Source of the DNA: Ricordea florida
Taxonomy: Eukaryota > Cnidaria > Anthozoa > Corallimorpharia > Ricordeidae
Reading direction: 5' to 3'
DNA: 64,000 bases
Assembly (NCBI GenBank): GCA_949710005.1
Contig: OX453276.1
Coordinates: forward strand, 13,559,133-13,623,132
Part shown: one piece after another, positions 19,259 through 28,300 of the stretch
How the letters are laid out: every line of letters starts with the position of its first letter
Numbering within the stretch: position 1 is the stretch's first letter
Position numbers and translations under genes: made by a program
The notes under the pieces: generated by a model
What the model was told of the DNA's origin: nothing
Seen by the model: only the letters and a program-made list of their open reading frames with translations
The model's database searches: none

Positions 19259-19885
19259 TTAAATCACTTCGGGAATCTCTAAATAGCAATTAAATGGGTA
19301 TCGCAAACTCAAACAAAGCCTAGAATATTTTTCAGTTTTCAGGAGTTGAACAAACTTTTTACCTAATTCATAATCCAAATCACCGCCATAATCTTCAAAA
19401 AACATTTTCATACCTTTCTGCGACGGATTATGGAAAGTAACAACGCAAGCCACATTTTCCCTGAATGGTTTTGCTATTGATGTTAATTGCTGGGTTAGAA
19501 CCCACATTGATAATCCGTGATGCCTTCCGGAGAATGCTAAATCTATAAATTTATTCGATCTTTTCTTCAGATCAGTGGATACAGCGCAATCATCTAAAAT
19601 TATTAATGTTTTTGTTCCAGAGAATAAAGTTTGGCAATCATTTAACAATTCATTAATCTCATCTACATTACTTGCATCTGGTGATAATACAAAGAATCTC
19701 TTGTCCCCACGAGCAAAATTATGATATGTTTTATTTTTAGAATAAGTTGGACAAATTAAAACAATGTATTCAAAAACTTTTCGGAAAGGACCTCGGAGCT
19801 GTTCAATTAAGTACTTTGTTTTTCCACAATTTGTTGGTCCAGTTATGATACAATGGAATGGTATTTTATCTCGTAAATCTTCCAT
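19259..19885 (-). CDS. A32-like (FtsK/HerA) genome-packaging ATPase
   Basis: This 208-residue P-loop ATPase has a Walker A motif GPTNCGKT at residues 16-23, a Walker B strand LIILDD at 94-99 and a polar TQQ sensor at about 131-133. These features and the length match the Polinton/NCLDV packaging ATPase, which drives DNA into the preformed capsid. It lies directly downstream of the capsid gene, a common pairing. An ATCTAAAA box at 19908-19915 lies 23 nt upstream. The frame is complete. Confidence 0.93.
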   Translation of the reverse strand: MEDLRDKIPFHCIITGPTNCGKTKYLIEQLRGPFRKVFEYIVLICPTYSKNKTYHNFARGDKRFFVLSPDASNVDEINELLNDCQTLFSGTKTLIILDDCAVSTDLKKRSNKFIDLAFSGRHHGLSMWVLTQQLTSIAKPFRENVACVVTFHNPSQKGMKMFFEDYGGDLDYELGKKFVQLLKTEKYSRLCLSLRYPFNCYLEIPEVI

Positions 19886-19907
19886 ATTTTTGTATCATAA
19901 CATTATG

Positions 19908-19915
19908 TTTTTAGA
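19908..19915 (-). promoter_or_regulatory. ATCTAAAA box
   Basis: Minus strand ATCTAAAA, 23 nt before the ATPase ATG at 19885, in the 33-bp gap after the capsid gene. Confidence 0.45.
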
Positions 19916-19918
19916 TTC

Positions 19919-21163
19919 TCAGTACTTAATTGATCTCAAACTTGAATTCATTATTTCCATCATTGCATCGGCTACAACAAACATATGACACGTTATTACT
20001 ACTGAGCTTGATGATCCACTTTTTTTCCTTTTAATTTCTATTTTTACTCCATCATGTGTATTATTTAGAGCTAGTCCTCCACCATGAATATCATTATCGG
20101 GGTGAGTTCTTGTATCAACCCAAAGAGCAAACTTATTTGTATAAAAATCCCCTTCTTTTACATTATACTCTACTATTTTTGGGAATCGTTTTTTAACAGA
20201 TTCCCAAAGATCTGATATAATCATACCTTTAGAGTATATTCTATTTGGTACACCATCAACATCAATATTAACAGAAGTTATTCCCGGATAGAAAAAATTT
20301 TCTGAATCTCTTGCACCACCGGCATATGGAACAATAAACAAAAATAATATTCCGCTCATTGATCTTCTGGGTAAATTAACGTGTTGATTAATAACTTCAT
20401 CAGCTCCAGTTAAAAATGTAAAAGTTTTGTGTAAAGTAACATTTTCATAAAAGAATCCTTTGCCAATTTGATAAGTTGATTGGGCTTCTCTAGCCAAGTA
20501 TTCGCTTGAAATTGATGAATATTCTAACTCTAAATTTTTGATCGAATATGATGGTGTTTTAGTTGTATCAGAATAAACAACAATATCAGAAACAGGAGCT
20601 AATGTAATCTCAAATATTAAATGATTTTCTAATGCTTTTGGATAAAAAACCCCATGATCTTTTAAAATAGGATGATTTATTGGTATTCTATACTTTGTAG
20701 TATGTACTACTGCAAGGGCTACTTCTTTTGCATCAGAATCATCCCCATCACCCGCATTTGTTCTAAGTTTTCTAATATTTGGAGAAGAAATACCTTGTTT
20801 TAATCTATCTTGTCTATCTTCTTTTGTTAAGAATAAATCATGATATGTTTGAAATAGATCATATCTTTGGGTATCCTGCAATGTTTCCCCTCCAAAAAGA
20901 ACTTTTAATCTGGAAACAAGATTTGAGCCCAAATTGTTAACAAATGTATTATTTTCATGACCTTCAACCTCTAAATCAAACAAAAGAGATACACTTCCAG
21001 GCACAATCACCAAATTCTCAGAAAGTTTTGGAATATTTATGTATAATGTTTCGCCAGGGCTGGCCGAGGAGGGGTTTAGAGTAATTCGATTTAATGTTGA
21101 TTCTGCTTTCAAACCAAATGGTTCTTTTGGAATTCTGTTTGGGTTAATTTTTTCTGACGTCAT
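19919..21163 (-). CDS. major capsid protein, double jelly-roll type
   Basis: This 414-residue protein has the features of Polinton/adintovirus capsid genes. Its N-terminus contains NPSSASPGETLYI and the SLLFDLEVEG strand. A NTFVNNLGSNLVSRLKVLFG block and RYDLFQTYHDLFLTKEDR follow, then IPINHPIL..HGVFYP, a NLELEY strand and HVNLPRRSMSGILFLF. The family forms hexon-like trimers that tile an icosahedral shell. It is flanked by the ATPase and a 70-residue ORF. The start lies 8 bp from the stop of that ORF. The frame is intact. A broken relative lies at 745-1275. Confidence 0.92.
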   Translation of the reverse strand: MTSEKINPNRIPKEPFGLKAESTLNRITLNPSSASPGETLYINIPKLSENLVIVPGSVSLLFDLEVEGHENNTFVNNLGSNLVSRLKVLFGGETLQDTQRYDLFQTYHDLFLTKEDRQDRLKQGISSPNIRKLRTNAGDGDDSDAKEVALAVVHTTKYRIPINHPILKDHGVFYPKALENHLIFEITLAPVSDIVVYSDTTKTPSYSIKNLELEYSSISSEYLAREAQSTYQIGKGFFYENVTLHKTFTFLTGADEVINQHVNLPRRSMSGILFLFIVPYAGGARDSENFFYPGITSVNIDVDGVPNRIYSKGMIISDLWESVKKRFPKIVEYNVKEGDFYTNKFALWVDTRTHPDNDIHGGGLALNNTHDGVKIEIKRKKSGSSSSVVITCHMFVVADAMMEIMNSSLRSIKY

Positions 21164-21170
21164 ACTAGAT

Positions 21171-21383
21171 TTATAAGTTACTTTGGTTAATCTTTAAACC
21201 TGTGTTGATGGTATTATTCTCTAATTCTTTAATATGCTTCGTTAAGCTTTCTCTTACTCCATCGATTACAATTAAAAGATTAAAAAGTTCGCCTCCATCT
21301 TCCATATCCAAAATTTCTTTTATGATAGTTTTTTTCATAAGATTAAATTGATACGCGGTAAAACTTGTTTTTTCTTCCTCCAT
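21171..21383 (-). CDS. 70-residue helical protein upstream of the capsid gene
   Basis: This small acidic, mainly helical ORF (FTAYQFNLMKKTIIKEILDM near the N-terminus, then an LFNLLIVIDGV segment) lies 7 bp before the capsid start in the same direction. It shares a 31-bp divergent intergenic region with the integrase at 21415. No family was recognised. Its tight spacing with the capsid gene supports a real gene; the function is unknown. Confidence 0.6.
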   Translation of the reverse strand: MEEEKTSFTAYQFNLMKKTIIKEILDMEDGGELFNLLIVIDGVRESLTKHIKELENNTINTGLKINQSNL

Positions 21384-21414
21384 TTTAATTTATAAGATAC
21401 TTTTTTAATCTTAA

Positions 21415-22431
21415 ATGAGTTTTGATTTAACGAAAAATCGGACAAAGCCCTCCCCGCCACTCGAGCGGGCATATTATTCAACCGAGGGGTATTGGAAAGG
21501 ATATTCCGCGATTCCTAAATTAGCTGATAAAGCGAAAGTAAGTGAAAATGAGGCAAAACAATGGTTGGAGAAACAAGCAATTTGGCAAATCTATCTTCCA
21601 GCCCCAAAGTATATTCCTAGGCCGCACTGGACTGTGGATAAGCCTAACCAGATTCACCAAGCAGATTTATTATTTTTGCCGCATGATAGAGTTGGAAGAA
21701 AAACATATAAATATGCGTTAGTTGTGGTTGATGTTGCATCAAGATACAAAGATGCTGAACCATTAACCTCAAAAGAAAGTCGAGAGATATCAGAAGCTTT
21801 TACAAAAATATATTCTAGAAGATTGAAATACCCTGAAACATTAATGGTTGATCCTGGTAAAGAATTTATGGGCGAGGTTACCAAACTTATGAATTATCAT
21901 AATGTGAAAATACAGAGAAGTGAAGCCGGAAATCATAGAGCCCAAGCGTTTGTGGAAAGAGCAAATAGAGTATTAGGTGAAAAATTATTTAGCCATCAAT
22001 ACGCGCAAGAAATGATCAGTGATGATCGATCTAGAGTATGGGTGAAAAGATTACCTGTTATTCTAAAAACTTTGAATAATACACCAACTAGAATAACCGG
22101 TAAAGAACCAATTAAGGCTATAAAACTGAAAGAGGTTGATATTGAGCCTAAAAAATACCAACGCGAAGTGGGTGTTGATGAAGTTAGACTACCAATTGAG
22201 GTTAAAGTTAGATATTTATTATCTCCAGGGGAACTTGAAGGTGGTGAAAAAAGGCGAGCTACTGATCCTATTTGGAGCATAAAAGTTTATTATATTGCGC
22301 GTAGCGTCGTTTCCCCCAACCAGCCTGTTTTATATTATTTATTAGACGGACCAAGGCGTGGTTTTGTGCGAGAAGAACTTCAAGTTGTTCCGTATGATAC
22401 TGAGTTGCCACCTTCTTCTGTTTTGAAATGA
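21415..22431 (+). CDS. Polinton integrase (rve superfamily)
   Basis: This 338-residue retroviral-type integrase has catalytic residues D84 (in HQADLLFL), D146 (in MVDPGKEF) and E181 (in AFVERANR), spaced as D,D(34)E. An RNase H-fold strand KYALVVVDVASRYKDA lies between the first two. The N-terminal 60 residues form a small helical domain without an obvious HHCC zinc site. The C-terminal about 100 residues include a beta-rich part (YYLLDGPRRGFVREELQVV) like the SH3-type DNA-binding ends of integrases. It inserts the linear element DNA. It is transcribed divergently from the capsid gene and ends 1 nt before the stop of the convergent polymerase. Confidence 0.95.
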   Translation: MSFDLTKNRTKPSPPLERAYYSTEGYWKGYSAIPKLADKAKVSENEAKQWLEKQAIWQIYLPAPKYIPRPHWTVDKPNQIHQADLLFLPHDRVGRKTYKYALVVVDVASRYKDAEPLTSKESREISEAFTKIYSRRLKYPETLMVDPGKEFMGEVTKLMNYHNVKIQRSEAGNHRAQAFVERANRVLGEKLFSHQYAQEMISDDRSRVWVKRLPVILKTLNNTPTRITGKEPIKAIKLKEVDIEPKKYQREVGVDEVRLPIEVKVRYLLSPGELEGGEKRRATDPIWSIKVYYIARSVVSPNQPVLYYLLDGPRRGFVREELQVVPYDTELPPSSVLK

Positions 22432-22432
22432 T

Positions 22433-25370
22433 CTAATACAAAGGTTTTGTGTGAATTCCATCTTCGTCAACTCTTCTTTTATCATAATATGCATTAAGTC
22501 CTAATTTGTTTTGAGTATATGTTACAATTTCGTTTTTATTAACTCTAAAACCTGTGTTTTTCACCCTATCTATTGACCCTTTTAAAGCTTCATAGTATCT
22601 ACCCCACGTCATATTGTTTTGGTGCTGTATTGTCCCTTTACAACTAAACTTTGTTTTTCCCTTTCCATCATCGGCGTAATAACATTTTGGTGAAAGAGCA
22701 ATCATTCTTATTCCTTCAAACTCTTTCTTAAACAGCCCCGGTGTTCTATCGTGATATTTTGTGGTTGATAGAAATTTTGCTTTACCTTCCCTAAAATATT
22801 CATTTCGTAATTCCGGTTTTACAAGATTATCCAAATCTTCATCCGAAAATGCAAAGTAATAGCTATCTGTATCTGAATAAATCAACTCAAAATCACTTCT
22901 GTCAAAATAATAATCAATAAAATCGTAGTAAAATTCTAACATTCTAAGTTTGGATAGTTGATATACAGCGATTCCGCACTGATAAGGGGTGGTTATTTCT
23001 ACACTCCGTTTCCTTTTGATTATTTCATAAGTTTCATTTATCTTTTCCATATCTACAAAGAACGGGCTTCTAATAGCCATATTAACATCATCCTCGTCTT
23101 GAGTATAACTTGTATTCTTGTGTTCTTGTTTATTTTCAATCATTTTGCCATAAAATGCGTTTCCTTTTAGTTTGTTGGTATCAGCCAATTCTTTACAACC
23201 TTTATACTTTGGTTTTAGTTTTTCGATCAAAACTTTACGGTGATTATCGTCGGGGGTGCCTCCATTCTCGGTATGCTCTTCAATAAATGTTAATATATCA
23301 GGGAATTGATTTAATTCATTAGTAAGGGTTACAACATCATCTATTTTGTTTTCATCAAAAGCTTTACTTAACTTTTCTAGTAAAACCTCAATATCACCAT
23401 CTCTTCTCGCATTGCTTACTTCACTTGGAAACCCCTCAAACGGTTTTCCTGGTTGATATTCTAAAATTTTATGAACAGCTGTTATTACCAAACCATGATT
23501 AAGATACCATTTTATTTTAGGTGTATATAGTAAAATTTCCTTTGCTCTTGTAACGCTCAACAATTTTAGTGCTCCTTTTATAGTTTTTCTGCCTGTAGCT
23601 TTTTGATATTCTTTCATATGATCAGGTATTAAATTTTCATGGACAGTATCTACAACATATAAAGGAGGCATCTCCTCAAATTTTTCTAAAAGATTATCTG
23701 GGGTGTGAATATCCACTTGGCAGAAACCGAACAATTTATCTGTAAGAATATCATTACAAATTTTTTTAATATATTCAGGATCTGTTGGATTTTTTACTTC
23801 AAAATATTTCTCTTTACCGCAAGGCATTTCCATCCCCGACACAGATAAATACAAACTATTTGCATCATACCCGCGGATAGTTTTGCATGGTTTTGGATTT
23901 TTATAATTATTAGAACGAATAAATGACTGGCCAACCTCAACCCAACGAACAAAAACCTGGGCCTGACCCCCGACCATGCCTGTTTTTAAAAGATCATAAG
24001 CTTTATTTTTACTGCATTTAGTACATTCTTTTCTTATAGTAAAGCATTTTTTACATTTTCCCTTGCCGCTTTTCGGTTTTTCACAATTGACACTGCATAC
24101 ACAATAGCAAGGATCGCCTGGAGTATACAAATCACACTTTCCTTTATTATTTTTTATGGCTTTATTCAACACATATCTCATTGATATTCCTGGTATTGAT
24201 ACCGCGTCTTTCAGCATGTCTATTTCATCACAGAAATATTTTGCGCGAGTTTTTTCAACAGCTTCTACAAAAGGAATAACATCACCTTGGTTATACTCTA
24301 TCAACCAATCCTTCATGGTTATACACCCTCTTTTTTTCATTTCGGTCTTATATTCTTCATATTCTTGGGGAGATATTGTTATTTTCTTTTTAAGATCTGA
24401 GTAAAAATCTTCATATTTTACAGGGCCAATGTGAGAAAGCTTATCATAACTATCCAAAAATTGATAGGGAAAGAAAAGTTTTTGTTGTTCGCAGTTATTT
24501 GCTTTACACCACTTATCAAACGAAAGTCCGGGTGCTAAGTAATTAATCATATCCAAAAATTTAAAACGGGGAGTTTTCAGGTACATATATTTATTTTCTT
24601 TCTTTGCCGCATTTATTGTCCCCTCCATCTCGGTAAAACTATTTACAAAATGTATCTTAATCATATTAAAATCATACTTTCCTGAATTAAAACCTAAAAC
24701 TGAAACTTGATTACACCACTCTTCATGCATCTCTTTTACTTTTTTGGGAATACTATCTTCATCCGGAAGAGAATAATCCCCCCGCACTTTTTTAACAATA
24801 TCTTTTTGTCTTCTTTCCAAATCTTGAACAAAATCTTTTATAAGCTCTTCTGGATTATTATTCACAAAACACGTTGGTTTTTTCGATAAATTATCAGATA
24901 TAGCTATACCAATCGGAATATGTTTATTTACAAAAGTTAGATCTTCAGTAACCCTTTCCGATTTTTTTGGTTGCATTGCTTCAGAATCCCAAACAATAAA
25001 ATATGGATAATGAAAAAATTTCTTTTTAAATTTTACATATTTTAATTCAGGATTTTCGCACTCCCAAACAGACACTAAATTATACCCCAAAGATTTGATT
25101 ACTTGTTCCTTTCTCATCGTTTCATTGTATCTAGTTTTATCAAAAGTTGAACACGGGCATCCATGCCATTTACACCCATAAAATTGAAAAACTGTATTAG
25201 TCGCAGGTTCGTAACCATCCACCAAAAAAATCTCCTTCTCACCGTCCTTAACGCATCTTTCACCGCCATGTCCACATAGAGCATGATGAATATGTTTACC
25301 GATAAGTTCAGACTGTTTCTCTATCCATCTGCATCCAACATAACTAAATTGGGTGTTTCCGCCATAAAAT
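22433..25370 (-). CDS. protein-primed-type DNA polymerase B, exonuclease and polymerase part
   Basis: The open frame has no ATG start of its own. It runs from the A7 tract at 25372-25378 to TAG/TAA-type end at 22433 and forms the second part of one gene with 25344-27056. After a Cys/His-rich lead (HALCGHGGERC, FYGCKWHGCPC) come Exo I in FIVWDSEAM, Exo II in GFNSGKYDFN and Exo III in YNQGDV. Polymerase motif A is GYDANSLYLSVSG, motif B KLKGNAFYGKM and motif C IYSDTDSYYF, followed by KCYYA. All expected catalytic Asp/Glu are present. It copies the element genome from protein-primed ends. The frame offset of one base at the A7 tract separates it from its N-terminal part. Confidence 0.92.
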
Positions 25371-27056
25371 ATTTTTTTCTGAGCTGCTCATTGTTGGAAC
25401 ACATTTTTTACCTTTACAAATTACTTGTGTTTTTCCTCCTGTACATGTATTGTCATTCAAATGTCTATTATAATTATCATGTCTGTTAAATCTTTGTGCA
25501 CATCCATGACATTCCCAACTATTAGTCAACATTGGTAAATCTTTTATGTAAAAACAATGATCATTATGAATTCCTGCATCCAAAGTTGGTAATTGTTCTT
25601 TGATTTTACCTTTACCATACACCAAGACCCACGTTTTTTTGTCTTCTTTTGGCTCAAATATCCTAATGTTAATATTAAAAAACTTTGCGATATCTTCAAG
25701 CTCAATAAGATCCGTTCCTTTTATATCTTCTTCTTTCAGATTTGGTTTACCATAAAATTCTTGGGCTAATTTTAAAGCTAATTGTTTTATTCTTTCGGCG
25801 GGTCTATTTTTCTCATCAAGATAGTTCCTAAACACGGCCAGGGTATTCCAAAAACACATTTTGTTACCATAATTATCAAGAGCATGAATAGATTTCTTCT
25901 TGTGTAGCCAATCTGGTAAAGGACCACAACCCATTAAAGTTTCATTTGTATGAATTATTTTCACATGAACTTCTTTAAACACAACTCTACCTTGATATAC
26001 ACCAGGTTTTTTGACAACTTCTGTTGCTGGAAGATACGCTTTATTCCACACTTCTACGTTATCCAAATCTAGTCTTTTTATTTCACATTGTTCAATATAC
26101 TCCTCAATTTCTTTTAATGTTTTTAAAGCTCCTAGTTGTTTCCCTGAAATTGTTTTGTGGTACTCAACTATTTCTCCTTTTCCCCTATGAATTTCTGCTT
26201 TGAAACCATATACAACCCTTGTTCGCATCTGTATCTCCGGTCTTATTCTATCCATAATTATTTGTGATATGTCATTATTAAGATCCGCGTTTATTACAAT
26301 GTTGTTTTGCCCCACTATCTCGTCAGGTGCTCTTCCAAAAGGAATAAATTTAAAATTTGTTGGAGGTCTTAGTTTAATTTTCTTATCTTTATTTTCGACT
26401 GTTTTAGTTTTATTTTGTGTTTGATTATTAACCCTTTTTCTAGCGGGTGGAATTGGTTTTATGATTTTCTTATTTGTTAGATTTTGTAAAGATTCATAAA
26501 ACTTTTTTCTATCTTCCACTTTGTAATTTTTAATTATATTCCTTTTGGGTTTATTGGGTAAATTTTCATTAGTTGTAAATGTAACCTCTTCATAAAACTT
26601 TTTTCTATCTTCCACTTTGTAGTTTTTGAATATTCTTTTTGGCTCGGATTTTTTAGAGTTTTTGGTATCCTTAACAGATTCAAAAAACTTTATTCTTTCT
26701 GACACTTTTGAATTTTTGGGTGGAATATTTTTTACAGGAGTTGGGATAGGTCTTTCCTTCTGTTTAGGAATATTTTTTACGTAGTTTGGGATAGGTCTTT
26801 CCTTCTTTTTAGGAATATTTTTTACTGGGTTTGTAAAAGCTGGTGGCCGGCGTGGTGGTGTGCCTGGGCGGGGGGTGGGTGGGGGGCTACCCGGGGGAGT
26901 ACCTAGTTGTGCTGCCGGATTATCATACATTTCAACGAGTTCAGTAATTTTTCGCAATTCTTTTAAAAGGTCACTTTTTCTCCTCAATTTTGACCTGCCT
27001 TTAATATTATATTCTTTTGCAAGTTCTTTCAGTTGATCAACAGTAAGTCTATCCAT
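25344..27056 (-). CDS. N-terminal part of the DNA polymerase B gene: SAP-like, repeats, cysteine-protease-like, zinc finger
   Basis: This 570-residue frame starts at the inner edge of the right TIR. Residues 1-38 (LKELAKEYNIKGRSKLRRK) form a SAP/Rho_N-like domain matching that of the 11860 gene. Residues 50-215 are low-complexity, with PTPRPGTPPRR-type prolines and repeated KNIPKKKERPIP and NYKVEDRKKFYE units. Residues about 390-500 contain NKMCFWNTLAVF and a later HNDHCFYIKDL, a Cys...His spacing reminiscent of OTU-like domains reported near Polinton polymerases. A C2H2-type finger (CHGCAQRFNRHDNYNRHL) follows. The next residues fit the lead-in of the polymerase, but the frame changes by one base at the A7 run (25372-25378) and this frame stops at 25344. 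As read, the polymerase is split. Confidence 0.8.
   Translation of the reverse strand: MDRLTVDQLKELAKEYNIKGRSKLRRKSDLLKELRKITELVEMYDNPAAQLGTPPGSPPPTPRPGTPPRRPPAFTNPVKNIPKKKERPIPNYVKNIPKQKERPIPTPVKNIPPKNSKVSERIKFFESVKDTKNSKKSEPKRIFKNYKVEDRKKFYEEVTFTTNENLPNKPKRNIIKNYKVEDRKKFYESLQNLTNKKIIKPIPPARKRVNNQTQNKTKTVENKDKKIKLRPPTNFKFIPFGRAPDEIVGQNNIVINADLNNDISQIIMDRIRPEIQMRTRVVYGFKAEIHRGKGEIVEYHKTISGKQLGALKTLKEIEEYIEQCEIKRLDLDNVEVWNKAYLPATEVVKKPGVYQGRVVFKEVHVKIIHTNETLMGCGPLPDWLHKKKSIHALDNYGNKMCFWNTLAVFRNYLDEKNRPAERIKQLALKLAQEFYGKPNLKEEDIKGTDLIELEDIAKFFNINIRIFEPKEDKKTWVLVYGKGKIKEQLPTLDAGIHNDHCFYIKDLPMLTNSWECHGCAQRFNRHDNYNRHLNDNTCTGGKTQVICKGKKCVPTMSSSEKNILWRKHPI
25372..25378 (-). other. A7 homopolymer at the polymerase frame break
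   Basis: Seven A on the minus strand (seven T as printed) at the point where coding moves between the two polymerase frames by one base. It could be a real mutation, a consensus error or, less likely, a recoding site. Confidence 0.7.
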
Positions 27057-27678
27057 GTTGTTATTTTTTAACTTTACTTCTTATTTTTAAATCATTTTTT
27101 ATTCGCAATATCTGATAAAAATTTACGAGATCTTTTCGTTTTTTTGGGGGGTAATCTTCGCCTTTTTTCTTGATCTTGCGTAATTTTGAGTGAATCTTTA
27201 CATAAATCTTTTTCGTACTCTTGAGTGATAACAAAAAATGTGCGCGCGCGTGGGTGAAAAAAACAACATGTGTGTGTGTGTGAAAACAACAACATGTGTG
27301 TGTGTGGGGCAAAATCCTCTCATCTACTACTTCTTCTTGGATGGAGACAGCATTAGGACTTATATCTTCTAAACGAAAAAGAAATCGGCAAAAGCCCGAC
27401 ACACTTTTGAAGACAAACATCTGTTGAGTATCATGCAGTCATTGTTTTCTTGATAAGGTCAAAATCCGACGCGAGTTTGCCGCATTTATAAGCATCGGTC
27501 GATTTGCACTTGACTGATCGCAGCTCGTTTAATATTGAATTTCGCAAGTTAAAAACATTTTATCACCGTTCTAGGTTCTATAAGCTTTAAAATGATGTAT
27601 AGGTTTAGGCAGTTTCCTAAAATTACGCGCCCGTGAGGATGGTTTTGCGCAACGCACCCGCGAACCTGTTCCGTAACC
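27057..27678 (-). repeat. Polinton right terminal inverted repeat
   Basis: This is the inverse of 11238-11859. The outer 278 bp and inner 270 bp are nearly identical to the left arm; 27342-27400 is unrelated. The outer end reads ...CCTGTTCCGTAACC followed by TTAA at 27679-27682. Frames overlapping it are not taken as genes. Confidence 0.92.
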
Positions 27679-27774
27679 TTAAATTTGGCGTGCAATTGCG
27701 AACAAAACAGAGATATCTTTCGTGTATGTTACATGACCAGTCGAACAATCGATCCCGTAGCGGAGTCTGCACGT

Positions 27775-27973
27775 GGAGAAGCGAACTATTGTTGAGAGTC
27801 TAGCGAAATTTATTGTCTTAGCTAGCGAAATTTCGCGAATTATCGTTGAGGCAGCGAAGGTTCTGGAAAATATCGTTCTTTGTTCCAGCGAGAGTTCGCG
27901 CGAAATGTTGTGAAATGTCGCGAAGTTCGCAACGAACTTTTTCGCGAACTTTCGCGCGAAAGTTCGGGAAAAC
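27775..27973. repeat. subterminal TTCGCGAA-like palindromic repeat cluster (right)
   Basis: Degenerate CGAAATTTCGCG, GTTCGCG and CGAACTTTCG motifs in both orientations mirror those at 10046-10270. The cluster is cut by the BEL element; its outer remainder (34253-34272) carries CGAAATTCGCGC. Confidence 0.7.
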
Positions 27974-28281
27974 TGTTTCGCTCTGTATTAATGAGATAAT
28001 TGGCTCTGAATTAATTAAAGAATCCTACGCGCGAAAACGTAACAATGACTAATTAACGGTAATTAGGCCATAACGAGAAACAGCAAACACGGAGACAACC
28101 ATCGGGTAAATATCTCTCTTTCTAAACAATGTAACTGATTTCATTGTATCTAAACTAATCGATGATATATTTCACCAGATTTCGAACACGTGATATACGC
28201 AACATAATCCAAGAAAACGTAACAAGAGTGTGTAACAGTTTGAAACTGATGGTTGAATAAAATACATCACAAAACAATACA
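27974..28281 (+). repeat. 5' LTR of the BEL/Pao element
   Basis: It begins TGTTTCGCTCTG and ends CAAAACAATACA. An AATAAA poly(A) signal lies near 28256. No difference from 33940-34247 was seen. Confidence 0.95.
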
Positions 28282-28300
28282 TTCGAAATCCGATGCTGAA

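Larger units (their letters stand above)
11238..27678. mobile_element. Polinton/Maverick (adintovirus-like) element, 16.4 kb
   Basis: Inverted repeats of about 622 bp (11238-11859 and 27057-27678) enclose integrase, protein-primed-type DNA polymerase B, A32-like packaging ATPase and a double-jelly-roll-type major capsid gene. These are the defining Polinton genes. Accessory genes include a candidate penton protein, a DUF2738-like protein, coiled-coil membrane proteins and a zinc-repeat protein. Genes read inward from both TIRs, and most structural genes lie on the minus strand. The ends are directly flanked by TTAA on both sides (11234-11237 and 27679-27682); no 6-bp target duplication is visible. 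It sits inside the Tc1/mariner-like element. Nearly all frames are open, with one break in the polymerase. Confidence 0.95.

Noticed and set aside
22433-22440. Hairpin terminator sought at the third Polinton convergent junction
   Set aside because: Only 1 nt separates the two stops and no palindrome like GTTACATAAC is present nearby.
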